A DNA stretch of 64,000 nt from Verrucomicrobiota bacterium. Its GTDB lineage: Bacteria; Verrucomicrobiota; Verrucomicrobiia; Opitutales; Opitutaceae. The position numbers and the translations under genes are program-made. The stretch spans positions 53,312 to 117,311 of the forward strand of contig JAEYWP010000015.1 of assembly GCA_023428905.1 (NCBI GenBank). The letters are read 5' to 3'. Every line of letters starts with the position of its first letter. The first letter of the stretch is position 1. The notes under the pieces are model-generated. The model saw nothing but the letters and a program-made list of their open reading frames with translations. It was not told the DNA's origin and made no database searches. Positions 26,346-34,596 of this stretch are shown in pieces.

Positions 26346-27124
26346 TGCACCGTTTCCCTCGCTGCCTCCTTCCTCTGGCCGTCATCGCGCTCGCCCTCCT
26401 CGCGGAGGGCTTTGGCCCCGAGGGGACCGTCCTCGCGGCCGATCCCGTGGCGGCACCGGATCCTTGGGACGCTCCCCTCGCGCCGCCGCCGCCCGCGACT
26501 GCCCCCGCGGCGGCGGGCGGACCGGCGAACGCCCCGCTCCATCGGGCGATGGGCCTCGCGCTGGCGGACAATCTCCACCTGGGCGAGCTGGACTGGACGC
26601 CCGCGGAGCAGGAAGGGTTCATCGAGGGGATCCGCGCGAGCTTGAGGGGTGAACCGGCAGAGGTGGACGAGGCGATGGCCGACTTCATCGAGCGCACGAA
26701 CGCCCGCATCGGCGAACTGCAGCGCCGGCGCCAGGAGGAGCAGAAGAACGTCCTCTTCCAGGACCTCCGGCAGTCCTTCGGCCTCGAGCAGACCCGGAGC
26801 GGACTTTGCTATCGCATCATTTCCGCCGGGGGAGGCGCCCGTCCCCGGGCCACGGATACGGTGATCGTCAGCTTCTCCGCGCGCGAGCTGGATGGTGCGA
26901 CCGAGATCGCCGCCCTGCAGGCGGTCAACCTGCGCACGCGCGTAAAGGACCTTCTTCCCGGGCTGGGGGAGGGCGTGCAGCTCCTGACCCTCGGCACCCG
27001 GGCGGTCTTTATGCTTCCCCCGGAGTTGTCGTTTGGAACCGGCCCCTGGCCGGCGGGTGTGAAGCGCGGGGTCCCGATCCTCTTCTTCGTCCAGCTGGTC
27101 GAGATCGTGCCGGACGCCGGTTGA
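26342..27124 (+). CDS. FKBP-type peptidyl-prolyl isomerase, exported
   Basis: A 260-residue protein with a signal peptide (LPLAVIALALLAEGF), a Pro/Ala linker, a helical dimerisation domain (LGELDWTPAEQEGFIEGI) as in FkpA/Mip, and a C-terminal FKBP domain (VKDLLPGLGEGVQLL, PPELSFG, VPILFFVQLVEI). It should fold proteins in the periplasm or at the cell surface. The usual FDSS stretch of the active site is missing, so isomerase activity may be weak. The start ATG at 26342 overlaps the stop of the UnbV-type gene; a second ATG follows one codon later. Coupling suggests it helps fold its large neighbour. Confidence 0.85.
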   Translation: MMHRFPRCLLPLAVIALALLAEGFGPEGTVLAADPVAAPDPWDAPLAPPPPATAPAAAGGPANAPLHRAMGLALADNLHLGELDWTPAEQEGFIEGIRASLRGEPAEVDEAMADFIERTNARIGELQRRRQEEQKNVLFQDLRQSFGLEQTRSGLCYRIISAGGGARPRATDTVIVSFSARELDGATEIAALQAVNLRTRVKDLLPGLGEGVQLLTLGTRAVFMLPPELSFGTGPWPAGVKRGVPILFFVQLVEIVPDAG

Positions 27125-27275
27125 GCCCGCCCCTGCGCGGAGCGACGTTGATCTCCGCAGCTGCCTCGGCGGCGGATCAATCTTCCGGCCTCATGGAAAT
27201 GGATGCTGAGACCGCAACGCGGCAGCGCCGCAATATCACTGACACCAAATTCCTGGCTGAAAGTTTAGCCACCGC

Positions 27276-29189
27276 CTAGAGGCGCTGGAGTTTGGCCGCC
27301 CAGTCCTGGGTCGCGGGACCGTCGGAGGTTTCCGGGTACACCGGGGCCGGCAGGGTGCCATCGTTGCCGCAGGTCACGAAAACGGACCCACCCCAGCGGC
27401 CGGAGCGCGGATTGTACCAGCTCCACCGATACAGGGCGCCCGCCGTCAGGTTCTTCAGTGAAGCGCGGGGTGCTTTGGGCTCAAAGTAGAGGAAGGCGAG
27501 GGAGGCGTCCGGCGTGCGCATCGCATGTGACCACCCGTCGAGTCCGTCCGGCGAGGAGTCGGGTGCGGCGCGGGGGGTGATCTCCTGGGAGGCGAGGACG
27601 AGGTCCTGGTACCGGTCGCCCTCGGAAAGGAAGAAGTCGCGCAGATGCCGCATTTGCGCGCCGGACTCGTAGCGCAGCGCGTCCCAGATGTGCGGCCGCC
27701 AGCCGGCGGGTTCACCCGTGCTGGTGAGATCGTAGGCGGCGGTGCCATGGACATGGCCGGCCAGGCCACCGGCGAGGACGGAACCGTACATCATCGCCCG
27801 TGCGAAATAGTTGTCGCGGTCGGAATTGGCCGGCGGGGTCTCGCCGCCCGGCCGGTTGATGGCGTGATTCCAGCCCGTGTAGTAGGGCTCCAGGTTCGCC
27901 ACGGGATACGCCGGGGTGAGGCGGAAGATCTCCTCCATCGAGGCGTAGATGGCGTGGTTGCGGGGCTTGTTTCCCACCGTGTGGACGTTGAGCCAGGGCA
28001 CCTCGTCACCATGCCCGAAGCGCTGGTAGGTCGAACTGTCGATCAAGGCGGTGGTGGGCTGGCCGAAGGGCAGGGCGCCATAACGCCGGAAATGCTCGGT
28101 CAAGGCGGCGTTAAACTCGTCCGCCGTCAGCGAGTACTTCTCCGGAATCCAGTCGAGATGGATGCCGCTGAAGATCAGGTTGTACGCCCCGTATCGGGCA
28201 ATCAGATACTGGATGAAGCGTCCATACGACACGTTGAAATCGAAATAGGCCTTCCAGGAGGGACCGTGGTCCCGGCGAATCGGCTCGAAGAACGGCACCA
28301 TGCCTTGGTCCGAAAGGTGCCGCATTTTGCGGTCCAGACTCTGGAAAAAGGCGGGATTGAGGCGGTCGAAATCCGCCAGCCCCTCGCGGTCGGGCAGGAT
28401 GGCGAAGGGACGATTGCCGCGCTCGTCCGCCATGTCCTTGGCGGTGGTGGTGGCGCCGTCCTCCGTCGTAATGGTGGCGTTGGGCGCCCAGTGGCCGAAC
28501 TTTTCCCACGCGTTGCGGAGGAAAACGCCGTCCTTGTTGGCGTAGGTCGCGCCGTAGGCGTCGGCATCCCAATTGGGGAATGCAGCAATGAAGCTGACCG
28601 AGTTGTAGCCCTGCTGTTTGCGCCACGCCACCGCCTCCTCGAAGCTGATGCCGGGGGCGGGCACATACCCGTCGACCGCGGCGGTGCCCTTGAACGGCAG
28701 ACGCCAGCTCGAGGCCGCCAGCCAGGTGTCGCCCACGAGGAAGAAGGCGGTGCCGTCGGCATACTGGAGCGCCCGACCGTTGGGAGTGACCCGGAGGAAA
28801 CCGCGCCGATTCGCGTTTTCGCCCAGGGCGGCTTCAGGCCAGGCGACCGCCTTGAAGCTGCCGCGCCCTTGGTTCAGCCCCGCGTCCTCCGGTTGATTCG
28901 AGCGGGAAGACCAGCGCCACTCCCCCGGGGTGGTCGCCACCAGCCGCACCTTGTAGGTGCGCCCGCCATCCCAGAACCCGTACACGCGCCGCTTGAAGCC
29001 AGGGCCCTCCAGTTCAACCCAGAGTTCCACCTCGGCGTAGGGGTTTTGATAGTCTCGGCCGGACTGGAAGGTGATCTCCTGAACGTCCCAGACATATGCC
29101 TCGCCGGACTGCAGCATGGCGGCTGCGGGCAGCGACAGGCCCGTGGACAGGAGGAGGAACGCAAGGCAGCGCACGATGCGGGGTAGCAT
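27276..29189 (-). CDS. Secreted DUF5060/DUF4038 glycoside hydrolase (apiosidase-like)
   Basis: A 637-residue exported protein. A signal peptide (LAFLLLSTGLSLPAAA) is followed by a DUF5060 beta-domain (YQNPYAEVELWVELEGPG, YGFWDGG) and an apiosidase-like TIM barrel of the DUF4038 type (FFLVGDTWLAASSWRLPF, GYNSVSFIAAFPNWDADAYG, FFEPIRRDHG, YNLIFSGIHLDW). The C-terminal DLVLASQ and YRWSWYNPRSGRWG resemble the beta-domain often attached to this barrel. A role in plant polysaccharide side-chain removal fits the xylanases in the window, but the exact linkage is unknown. Convergent with the FKBP gene; the 151-base gap shows nothing. Confidence 0.82.
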   Translation of the reverse strand: MLPRIVRCLAFLLLSTGLSLPAAAMLQSGEAYVWDVQEITFQSGRDYQNPYAEVELWVELEGPGFKRRVYGFWDGGRTYKVRLVATTPGEWRWSSRSNQPEDAGLNQGRGSFKAVAWPEAALGENANRRGFLRVTPNGRALQYADGTAFFLVGDTWLAASSWRLPFKGTAAVDGYVPAPGISFEEAVAWRKQQGYNSVSFIAAFPNWDADAYGATYANKDGVFLRNAWEKFGHWAPNATITTEDGATTTAKDMADERGNRPFAILPDREGLADFDRLNPAFFQSLDRKMRHLSDQGMVPFFEPIRRDHGPSWKAYFDFNVSYGRFIQYLIARYGAYNLIFSGIHLDWIPEKYSLTADEFNAALTEHFRRYGALPFGQPTTALIDSSTYQRFGHGDEVPWLNVHTVGNKPRNHAIYASMEEIFRLTPAYPVANLEPYYTGWNHAINRPGGETPPANSDRDNYFARAMMYGSVLAGGLAGHVHGTAAYDLTSTGEPAGWRPHIWDALRYESGAQMRHLRDFFLSEGDRYQDLVLASQEITPRAAPDSSPDGLDGWSHAMRTPDASLAFLYFEPKAPRASLKNLTAGALYRWSWYNPRSGRWGGSVFVTCGNDGTLPAPVYPETSDGPATQDWAAKLQRL

Positions 29190-29444
29190 GCCGCAGGGTG
29201 CCTCCCCGCAGGCGCGCGCGCAACCCGCGGTCCCCCACGCTTGCGCGGAAACCTGCGCTAACAGTAGAGACCGGCCGTGTCGTCACGGGCGCGGCCGCCG
29301 CCGGAATGCTCTCGGTAACGTCACCTCCGTAGGCTTCCGGGAAGATGGCTCCGTCCACACCACAGGCCGGAAGGAGACCTCCCCGCGAGGGCTTGGAGAG
29401 CTGCCCCGATGGAGGTGAGCCGGGACCTCAGGCACGCTGGGGCC

Positions 29445-30311
29445 ATGACATCCGAAGCGAGACCCAAACAGGTGCCCGGCCAGACCCAGTCGCAGCGACC
29501 CGGCAAGGAAAGTGATATGACCCCGCTGCCCAAGGCGGAACGGCACGATGCTCCCCCAGGCCGGCGGTTGGAGGGACGGGTTGCCCTCATCACCGGGGGC
29601 GACAGCGGCATCGGTCGCGCCGTCGCCATCGCCTTCGCCAAGGAGGGCGCGGACGTGGCCATTTCGTATTTGAACGAGCATGACGACGCAGAGGAGACCG
29701 CCCGCCGCGTCCGCGATCTGGGGCGCCGGTGCGAATGCCTGCCGGGTGACATCGGCGACTCCGGCTGGTGCGCAACGCTGGTGAAGGAAACGGTCTCCCG
29801 CCTCGGCAAGTTGGACATCCTGATCAACAACGCGGCGGAGCAGCACCCGCAGGCCTCGTTGGCGGAAATCTCGGACGAACAGCTCGAGCGGACGTTTCGC
29901 ACGAATGTCTTCGCTCAGTTTTACCTGACGCGCGCGGCGCTTCCCCACCTCGGCAAGGGGGCGGCGATCGTCAACACCAGCTCCGTCACCGCCTACCGGG
30001 GGAATGATCAACTGCTGGACTACAGCTCCACCAAGGCGGCGATTGTCGGCTTCACCCGCGCCCTCTCCAAGAACCTGGCCGAAAAAGGCATCCGGGTGAA
30101 TGCGGTCGCGCCTGGACCGATCTGGACGCCGCTGATCCCTTCCACCTTCTCCGAGGAGAAAGTGGAGTCCTTCGGGCAGGACGTCCCGATGGGACGGCTG
30201 GGTCAGCCGGATGAGGTTGCGCCCTGCTACGTCTTCCTCGCCTCGCCCGAGGCCTCCTACATCACCGGCCAGGTGCTGCACCCGAACGGTGGTGAGGTCG
30301 TGAATACGTAG
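29445..30311 (+). CDS. SDR-family oxidoreductase
   Basis: A 288-residue classical short-chain dehydrogenase with the N-terminal extension seen in the YghA/general-stress glucose dehydrogenase-like group. The cofactor motif is ITGGDSGIGRA, the NNAA motif is ILINNAAEQHP, and the catalytic Ser/Tyr/Lys are in NTSSVT and YSSTKAA. The C-terminus ends LHPNGGEVVNT. The ATG at 29445 is chosen; an ATG 36 bases upstream would add a short arginine-rich leader. Substrate unknown; homologues are often stress-induced and reduce aldehydes or sugars. Confidence 0.88.
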   Translation: MTSEARPKQVPGQTQSQRPGKESDMTPLPKAERHDAPPGRRLEGRVALITGGDSGIGRAVAIAFAKEGADVAISYLNEHDDAEETARRVRDLGRRCECLPGDIGDSGWCATLVKETVSRLGKLDILINNAAEQHPQASLAEISDEQLERTFRTNVFAQFYLTRAALPHLGKGAAIVNTSSVTAYRGNDQLLDYSSTKAAIVGFTRALSKNLAEKGIRVNAVAPGPIWTPLIPSTFSEEKVESFGQDVPMGRLGQPDEVAPCYVFLASPEASYITGQVLHPNGGEVVNT

Positions 30312-30336
30312 GCCGCGGGTCGCCACTGACCGCAAA

Positions 30337-30374
30337 ACGGATTGCGTCTCGCCTGAGGTGGGGGCGCAATCCGT
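30337..30374. other. 10-bp inverted repeat between SDR and acetyltransferase genes
   Basis: ACGGATTGCG (30337-30346) and CGCAATCCGT (30365-30374) form a perfect stem around an 18-base loop. The right arm ends seven bases before the start codon at 30382. It could terminate the SDR transcript or act as a leader hairpin or operator for the acetyltransferase. Confidence 0.5.
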
Positions 30375-30381
30375 CGCCTGC

Positions 30382-30963
30382 ATGTCGCGCAATCCCTTCC
30401 CGCCTTTGCGAACCCCCGCCACGGTCCCGGCCGTGGTGATCCGTCCGTGTGTGCCGGGTGACGAGGCGGCCCTCGCGCTGGTCGGCCAGGCAAGCTTCCT
30501 CGAGGCCTTTGCGGGCGTCTTGCCGGGCAGTGACATCCTGGCCCATTGCGAAAGGCAGCACGCGGCGGCGGTTTACCACGGTTGGCTCCGCGATGGCGTT
30601 TCCGCTTTGTGGCTGGCGGAAACCGAGCCGGGCGGTGCGCCCGTGGGTTACCTCGTCCTCACGCGGCCGGACCTTCCCCTGCCGGAGCTCGGATCGGGAG
30701 ACGTCGAAGTGAAACGCGTCTATCTGCTGCACCGCTTCCAGGGCGGCGGGCTGGGGCGGCGGTTGATGCAGGCCGCGGAAGACCACGCACGCGGGTGCGG
30801 TCGACGGCGCCTTTTGCTGGGCGTGTACGCCCGCAATGCCGACGCCATTGGTTTCTACCAGCGGCTCGGCTATCGCCCGGTTGGCACCCGCACCTTCCTG
30901 GTGGGCCATCACCGTTATGACGACCTGATCCTCGGTCGCGACCTCCACGCCGCGCCGGCCTGA
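30382..30963 (+). CDS. GNAT-family N-acetyltransferase
   Basis: A 193-residue acetyltransferase. The acetyl-CoA-binding region is VKRVYLLHRFQGGGLGRRLM, with the Q-G-G-G-L-G-R loop, followed by LLGVYARNADAIGFYQRLGY, the usual C-terminal half. The end (TFLVGHHRYDDLILGRDL) resembles RimI/PaiA-like proteins acting on peptides or polyamines. The ATG at 30382 is chosen over an in-frame start eight codons upstream because that one lies within an inverted repeat. Confidence 0.85.
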   Translation: MSRNPFPPLRTPATVPAVVIRPCVPGDEAALALVGQASFLEAFAGVLPGSDILAHCERQHAAAVYHGWLRDGVSALWLAETEPGGAPVGYLVLTRPDLPLPELGSGDVEVKRVYLLHRFQGGGLGRRLMQAAEDHARGCGRRRLLLGVYARNADAIGFYQRLGYRPVGTRTFLVGHHRYDDLILGRDLHAAPA

Positions 30964-31015
30964 GTGGGCACGGGCCGGCGGCCGGGCATTCAGACCGGTT
31001 CGACCCGGCCTGCGC

Positions 31016-32737
31016 TCAGAGGATCGGCGTCAATGGAGAGCCCACCGCCTTGAAGAGCCGGGTCAGGATTTCCTTTTGCGAAAGCAGTCCGTCGGTGCCG
31101 GGAAAGGAACCGACATCGCGATGACGTTCGTGGAAGGCGGGATGGCCGGGCGGCACCGGGACCGCGCCCGGCCGCAGTTCGAAGCTGCTGGTGTTCTGGA
31201 TCGGCCAGAGGTCGATCGGGGTGATCGAAAGGAGCCCATCGACCAGTCCATTCACCACCTCGAGGCCGAGGGGGAGGTTGCGGTCGGCGATGACCCAGCT
31301 GTTGGCTGGCGCCATGTCGCGTTCGATCTCCTCCTGCAGGGCGCGGGCGAAGGCCTCGTCCTCCACCAGGATGCCCACCTCTGTGTTCAGGTCGGCCGAG
31401 CGCGGATCGAGGTTAAACGAGCCGACGAAAGCGACCGCATCATCCACCACCAGCGACTTGGCGTGCAGCGAGAGGAACGGGCGGTGCGGTGTCTCGCTCC
31501 CCGGCGGGACTGCGTGGCGGGCCATCAGGCCGTGGCGCGGGAAGATCTCCTCCATGTTGGCCGGCCTGGGTTTGTATTCATGGATACGTAGCTGCAGGTC
31601 CTGGACGTATTCACTGCGCATCCGGTAATTGGCGGAGTAGGCAAAGAGGTTGTCGGTGGAGGCGAAGCTGTTGGTCGAGATGCGGATCTGCACCCCCGGC
31701 GACCGCTGGTGCAGGCTGCGGATCAGGCGCTTCGCGGGGTCACTCAGGACCAGATAGGGTGTCTGGATAACGACAGAATGGCGGGCCCGCTCCAGCGCCT
31801 GCTGCAGTTCACAGGTGACGGCCGCCGCGTTGATCGACGCACGTCGTGGTTTTCCGGGTACATCGTAGAGGAAGACGGCGCGCCGCACCGGCTTGAGGCG
31901 CGAGGCCAGACGCTCCGCAATCAGGGCCTCGTCGTCCGCCTCCCGGTGCAACTCGTCGAAGTGCCCTTCAAAGTCGAAGTCCTCCCGGCGTTCGAAGCGA
32001 CGGAAGCTGCCCGCCCGGATGGCCCGGTCCACATCGATCAGCTTGCGGCTGGGAACGGTGTAGCGGTAGCCCCAGAACTGTTCGAACTGCGAAGCCGCCG
32101 CGGCCACCACCGGCCCCGTGGCGAGCACATCGCGGTCCCGGTAGTTGAGCGCGGTGGAATGGTCGTAGTAGGTGTTCTCGATGTTGCGACCTCCGGTGAG
32201 GAGCAGTTTCCCGTCGAACACCATCACCTTGCTGTGCATCCGCTGGTTGACAGAGCGGAAGGAGACCGCGCCCGCCAGGAGCGTGCGCAGGAGGGAGGGT
32301 TTCATCCGCGAGGTGGCCGGGCGGTAGTGCCGGACCTCAAAACGCGGGTCGGCGGTGGCGAGAAAGGCCACCACGTCGGGGTCTTGGTCGGAGAAGAGGT
32401 GGTCGGCGATGATCCGGACGCGCACGCCCCGCCGCGCTGCCTCGAGCAGCTCGTGGATCAGGAGCCGCCCGCAGGCGTCGTTGCTCCAGATGAAGGTTTG
32501 CACATCGATCGACTCGCGGGCGTTTCGGATAAGGTGAACGCGCAGGAGCAGCGCATCGTAACCGCCACTCATGAGGGCGAGTTGATTCCCGGCGCCGGGC
32601 GCGGCCGATTCCCCGGCAGGTTCGGCGCGGGCGTAGAGGGGCGAGTGGGCCGGCGTCTCCGCCACTACCCGGGCCGGCAGGGACGGGAGAGCAAGCACCA
32701 CGCACGCCGCCAGGAGCTGGAATCGCGGCAGGATCAT
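31016..32737 (-). CDS. Exported phospholipase D-like / cardiolipin synthase-like protein
   Basis: A 573-residue protein with an N-terminal signal sequence (LLAACVVLALPSLPARVVA) and two PLD catalytic motifs: HSKVMVFDGKLLLTGGRN (around residue 166) and HAKSLVVDDAVAFVGSFN (around 426), each the full H-x-K-x4-D set. Regions such as SIDVQTFIWSNDACGRLLI match the cardiolipin synthase/phospholipase D family. Because it appears exported rather than membrane-embedded, phosphatidyl transfer or phosphodiester hydrolysis in the envelope is likely; synthase versus lipase cannot be decided. It diverges from the potassium channel gene. Confidence 0.88.
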   Translation of the reverse strand: MILPRFQLLAACVVLALPSLPARVVAETPAHSPLYARAEPAGESAAPGAGNQLALMSGGYDALLLRVHLIRNARESIDVQTFIWSNDACGRLLIHELLEAARRGVRVRIIADHLFSDQDPDVVAFLATADPRFEVRHYRPATSRMKPSLLRTLLAGAVSFRSVNQRMHSKVMVFDGKLLLTGGRNIENTYYDHSTALNYRDRDVLATGPVVAAAASQFEQFWGYRYTVPSRKLIDVDRAIRAGSFRRFERREDFDFEGHFDELHREADDEALIAERLASRLKPVRRAVFLYDVPGKPRRASINAAAVTCELQQALERARHSVVIQTPYLVLSDPAKRLIRSLHQRSPGVQIRISTNSFASTDNLFAYSANYRMRSEYVQDLQLRIHEYKPRPANMEEIFPRHGLMARHAVPPGSETPHRPFLSLHAKSLVVDDAVAFVGSFNLDPRSADLNTEVGILVEDEAFARALQEEIERDMAPANSWVIADRNLPLGLEVVNGLVDGLLSITPIDLWPIQNTSSFELRPGAVPVPPGHPAFHERHRDVGSFPGTDGLLSQKEILTRLFKAVGSPLTPIL

Positions 32738-32840
32738 GGGGCCGAGCGTAGGGGACCGGCGGTGACGCTGTCGAGCGGCGTGGGCGGTGCGCGCACGAGG
32801 TCGGGATGAACGACGGGGCCGGCAGCGGGTCTGTGCGAAG

Positions 32841-33698
32841 ATGCAACCCGTCAAACCGCCCCGAACCTCAGGAGAGGCAAAGCCCACCGGATCCGAGTGG
32901 CGGGGGTCGCTGCATCAGGTGATCTTCGAGGCCGATACGCGGGCGGGACGGGCCTTCGATGTCGCCCTCCTCGTCGCCATCGTGGGCAGCGTGGTGGCGG
33001 TTTGCCTCGAGAGTGTGGAGGCGTATCGCGGACGTTTCGGGCTGGAGCTGCGCGTGGCGGAATGGGTTTTCACCGGGCTGTTCACCGTTGAATACGTCGC
33101 GCGACTGATGGCCGTTCGGCAGCCCTGGCGTTACGCTGTGAGTTTTTTTGGACTGGTCGACCTGCTTTCGATCCTCCCCACCTACCTCAGCCTGGTCGTG
33201 CCCGGGGCCCAGTCGTTTCTCGTGATCCGCGCCCTCCGGCTCCTGCGTGTCTTCCGAATTCTCAAGCTCACCCATTTTGTCGGGGAGGCGCGCCTGCTCA
33301 CCGCCGCGATGAAGGGAAGCCTGCGCAAGATCACGGTGTTCCTCGGCGCGGTCCTGACGACGGTCCTGATCGTCGGCGCGGCCATGTATGTGATCGAGGG
33401 CGGCGAGCAGGGCAGCCCGGGGTTTTCCAGCATCCCGCATTCGATCTATTGGGCGATCGTGACCATGACCACGGTGGGGTTTGGCGACGTGGTGCCGCAT
33501 ACCCCGCTCGGGAAACTGCTCGCCTCCATCCTGATGATCATGGGTTACGGCATCATCGCCGTGCCCACCGGCATCGTCAGCGTGGAGATCAGCAAGGCGT
33601 CCAAGCTGGCGCAGAACACGCAGTCCTGCCCCCACTGTGGAGCCGACGGGCATCTCGATGACGCGCGTTTCTGCCGGCGGTGTGGCAACGCCCTGTGA
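32841..33698 (+). CDS. Voltage-gated-type potassium channel with C-terminal zinc ribbon
   Basis: A 285-residue six-helix ion channel. S1 (VALLVAIVGSVVAVCL), S3 region (GLVDLLSILPTYL), an S4 voltage sensor with regularly spaced arginines (RALRLLRVFRILKL) and the pore selectivity filter TTVGFGD near residue 208 identify a potassium-selective channel of the Kv/KvAP type. After S6 (ILMIMGYGIIAVPTGIVSVEI) the tail holds a zinc ribbon, CPHCG and CRRCG, ending at the stop. The tail could sense metal or redox state or aid assembly; that is inference. ATG at 32841 chosen after an arginine-rich open stretch. Confidence 0.9.
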   Translation: MQPVKPPRTSGEAKPTGSEWRGSLHQVIFEADTRAGRAFDVALLVAIVGSVVAVCLESVEAYRGRFGLELRVAEWVFTGLFTVEYVARLMAVRQPWRYAVSFFGLVDLLSILPTYLSLVVPGAQSFLVIRALRLLRVFRILKLTHFVGEARLLTAAMKGSLRKITVFLGAVLTTVLIVGAAMYVIEGGEQGSPGFSSIPHSIYWAIVTMTTVGFGDVVPHTPLGKLLASILMIMGYGIIAVPTGIVSVEISKASKLAQNTQSCPHCGADGHLDDARFCRRCGNAL

Positions 33699-33705
33699 GG
33701 CGCGG

Positions 33706-34488
33706 TCACTGCCAGTCGGACAGCCCGTAGCGTCGCAGGATGGTGGCGAGGGCGCCGGAGGTGCGGAGTTTTCGGATACCTACGTCGAAGGCCGCGGCGC
33801 GGCGTCGCCCGAGTTCGGTCCGGGCAAAGGCAATGTAGACCGGCTCCGCGATTTCGGAGTATTCGATCCGGAAGTCGCTGACGGTGCGTCCCGAGGCCTT
33901 CACCGCCCAGATGAACACGGGGACCGTTTCGATGAAGGCATCGATCTCGCCACTGCTCAGCTTCGCGATGCCGTCTTGCAGCGGGTTCTCGCCGGCGAAG
34001 GCCGTGACCGCCCCGGGTTTGGCGGTGCGCAGGTAGGCGTCGAGCGGGTCGGAATAGCTGTAGCCATGGATGCAGCCCAGCCGGATTGTCTGCAGCGAGG
34101 CGGCGTTGGCGTAGCTCCATACCGAGCCCTTCCTCACCCAGATCCCCACGCGCGGCACGCCGATCGATTCCTTGGGGACAACGAGGTCCGCCGCTTCGGT
34201 GGCATTGGCGCCGATCACCGCCTCGATCCGCCCGGCGCGTGCCTCGGCCAGCGACTCGTCCCAAGGAAGAAGAGCGTAGTTCACCTGCACCTCCTGTGGC
34301 TCGAAAATGGCGCGGAGAATTTCCACCACGTATCCGGGCCGTTCGTCGGCCGCTGTCCCGTTGTAGGGCATCCAATGGTCGGCCCGCACGCGCAGCATCG
34401 GTTGGGCGGGCAGGGCGGCGACACCGAGCAGGGCGGTGGCGGCCAGGATAAGGATGCGTGGCAGGCGAAACAGCATTCCTTCTCGCAT
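33706..34488 (-). CDS. Periplasmic solute-binding protein (SBP_bac_3 type)
   Basis: A 260-residue exported protein: signal peptide (ILILAATALLGVAALPAQ), then a type 3 extracellular solute-binding fold (RVRADHWMPYNGTA, GYVVEILRAIF, LLPWDESLAEARAGRIEAVIGANATEAADLV, AKLSSGEIDAFIE). Such domains bind amino acids or small carboxylates for ABC uptake, but no permease or ATPase is adjacent, so it may be an orphan binding or sensing protein. Two starts are possible, ATG 34488 and ATG 34476; the longer is given. It is convergent with the potassium channel gene. Confidence 0.8.
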   Translation of the reverse strand: MREGMLFRLPRILILAATALLGVAALPAQPMLRVRADHWMPYNGTAADERPGYVVEILRAIFEPQEVQVNYALLPWDESLAEARAGRIEAVIGANATEAADLVVPKESIGVPRVGIWVRKGSVWSYANAASLQTIRLGCIHGYSYSDPLDAYLRTAKPGAVTAFAGENPLQDGIAKLSSGEIDAFIETVPVFIWAVKASGRTVSDFRIEYSEIAEPVYIAFARTELGRRRAAAFDVGIRKLRTSGALATILRRYGLSDWQ

Positions 34489-34596
34489 CGGATCCGGGGA
34501 CGTCGGTCTTGAGAGGATTCGCGCGCGGCGGTGTACCGGGCGCTGGGAGGGGCTTGACGGCGGGCGGGCAGCCGATTCCTTGGCCGCTCCTCTTCC

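Noticed and set aside
29190..29444. Riboswitch or small RNA before the SDR gene
   Set aside because: GC-rich gap with several weak hairpins but no recognisable conserved core.
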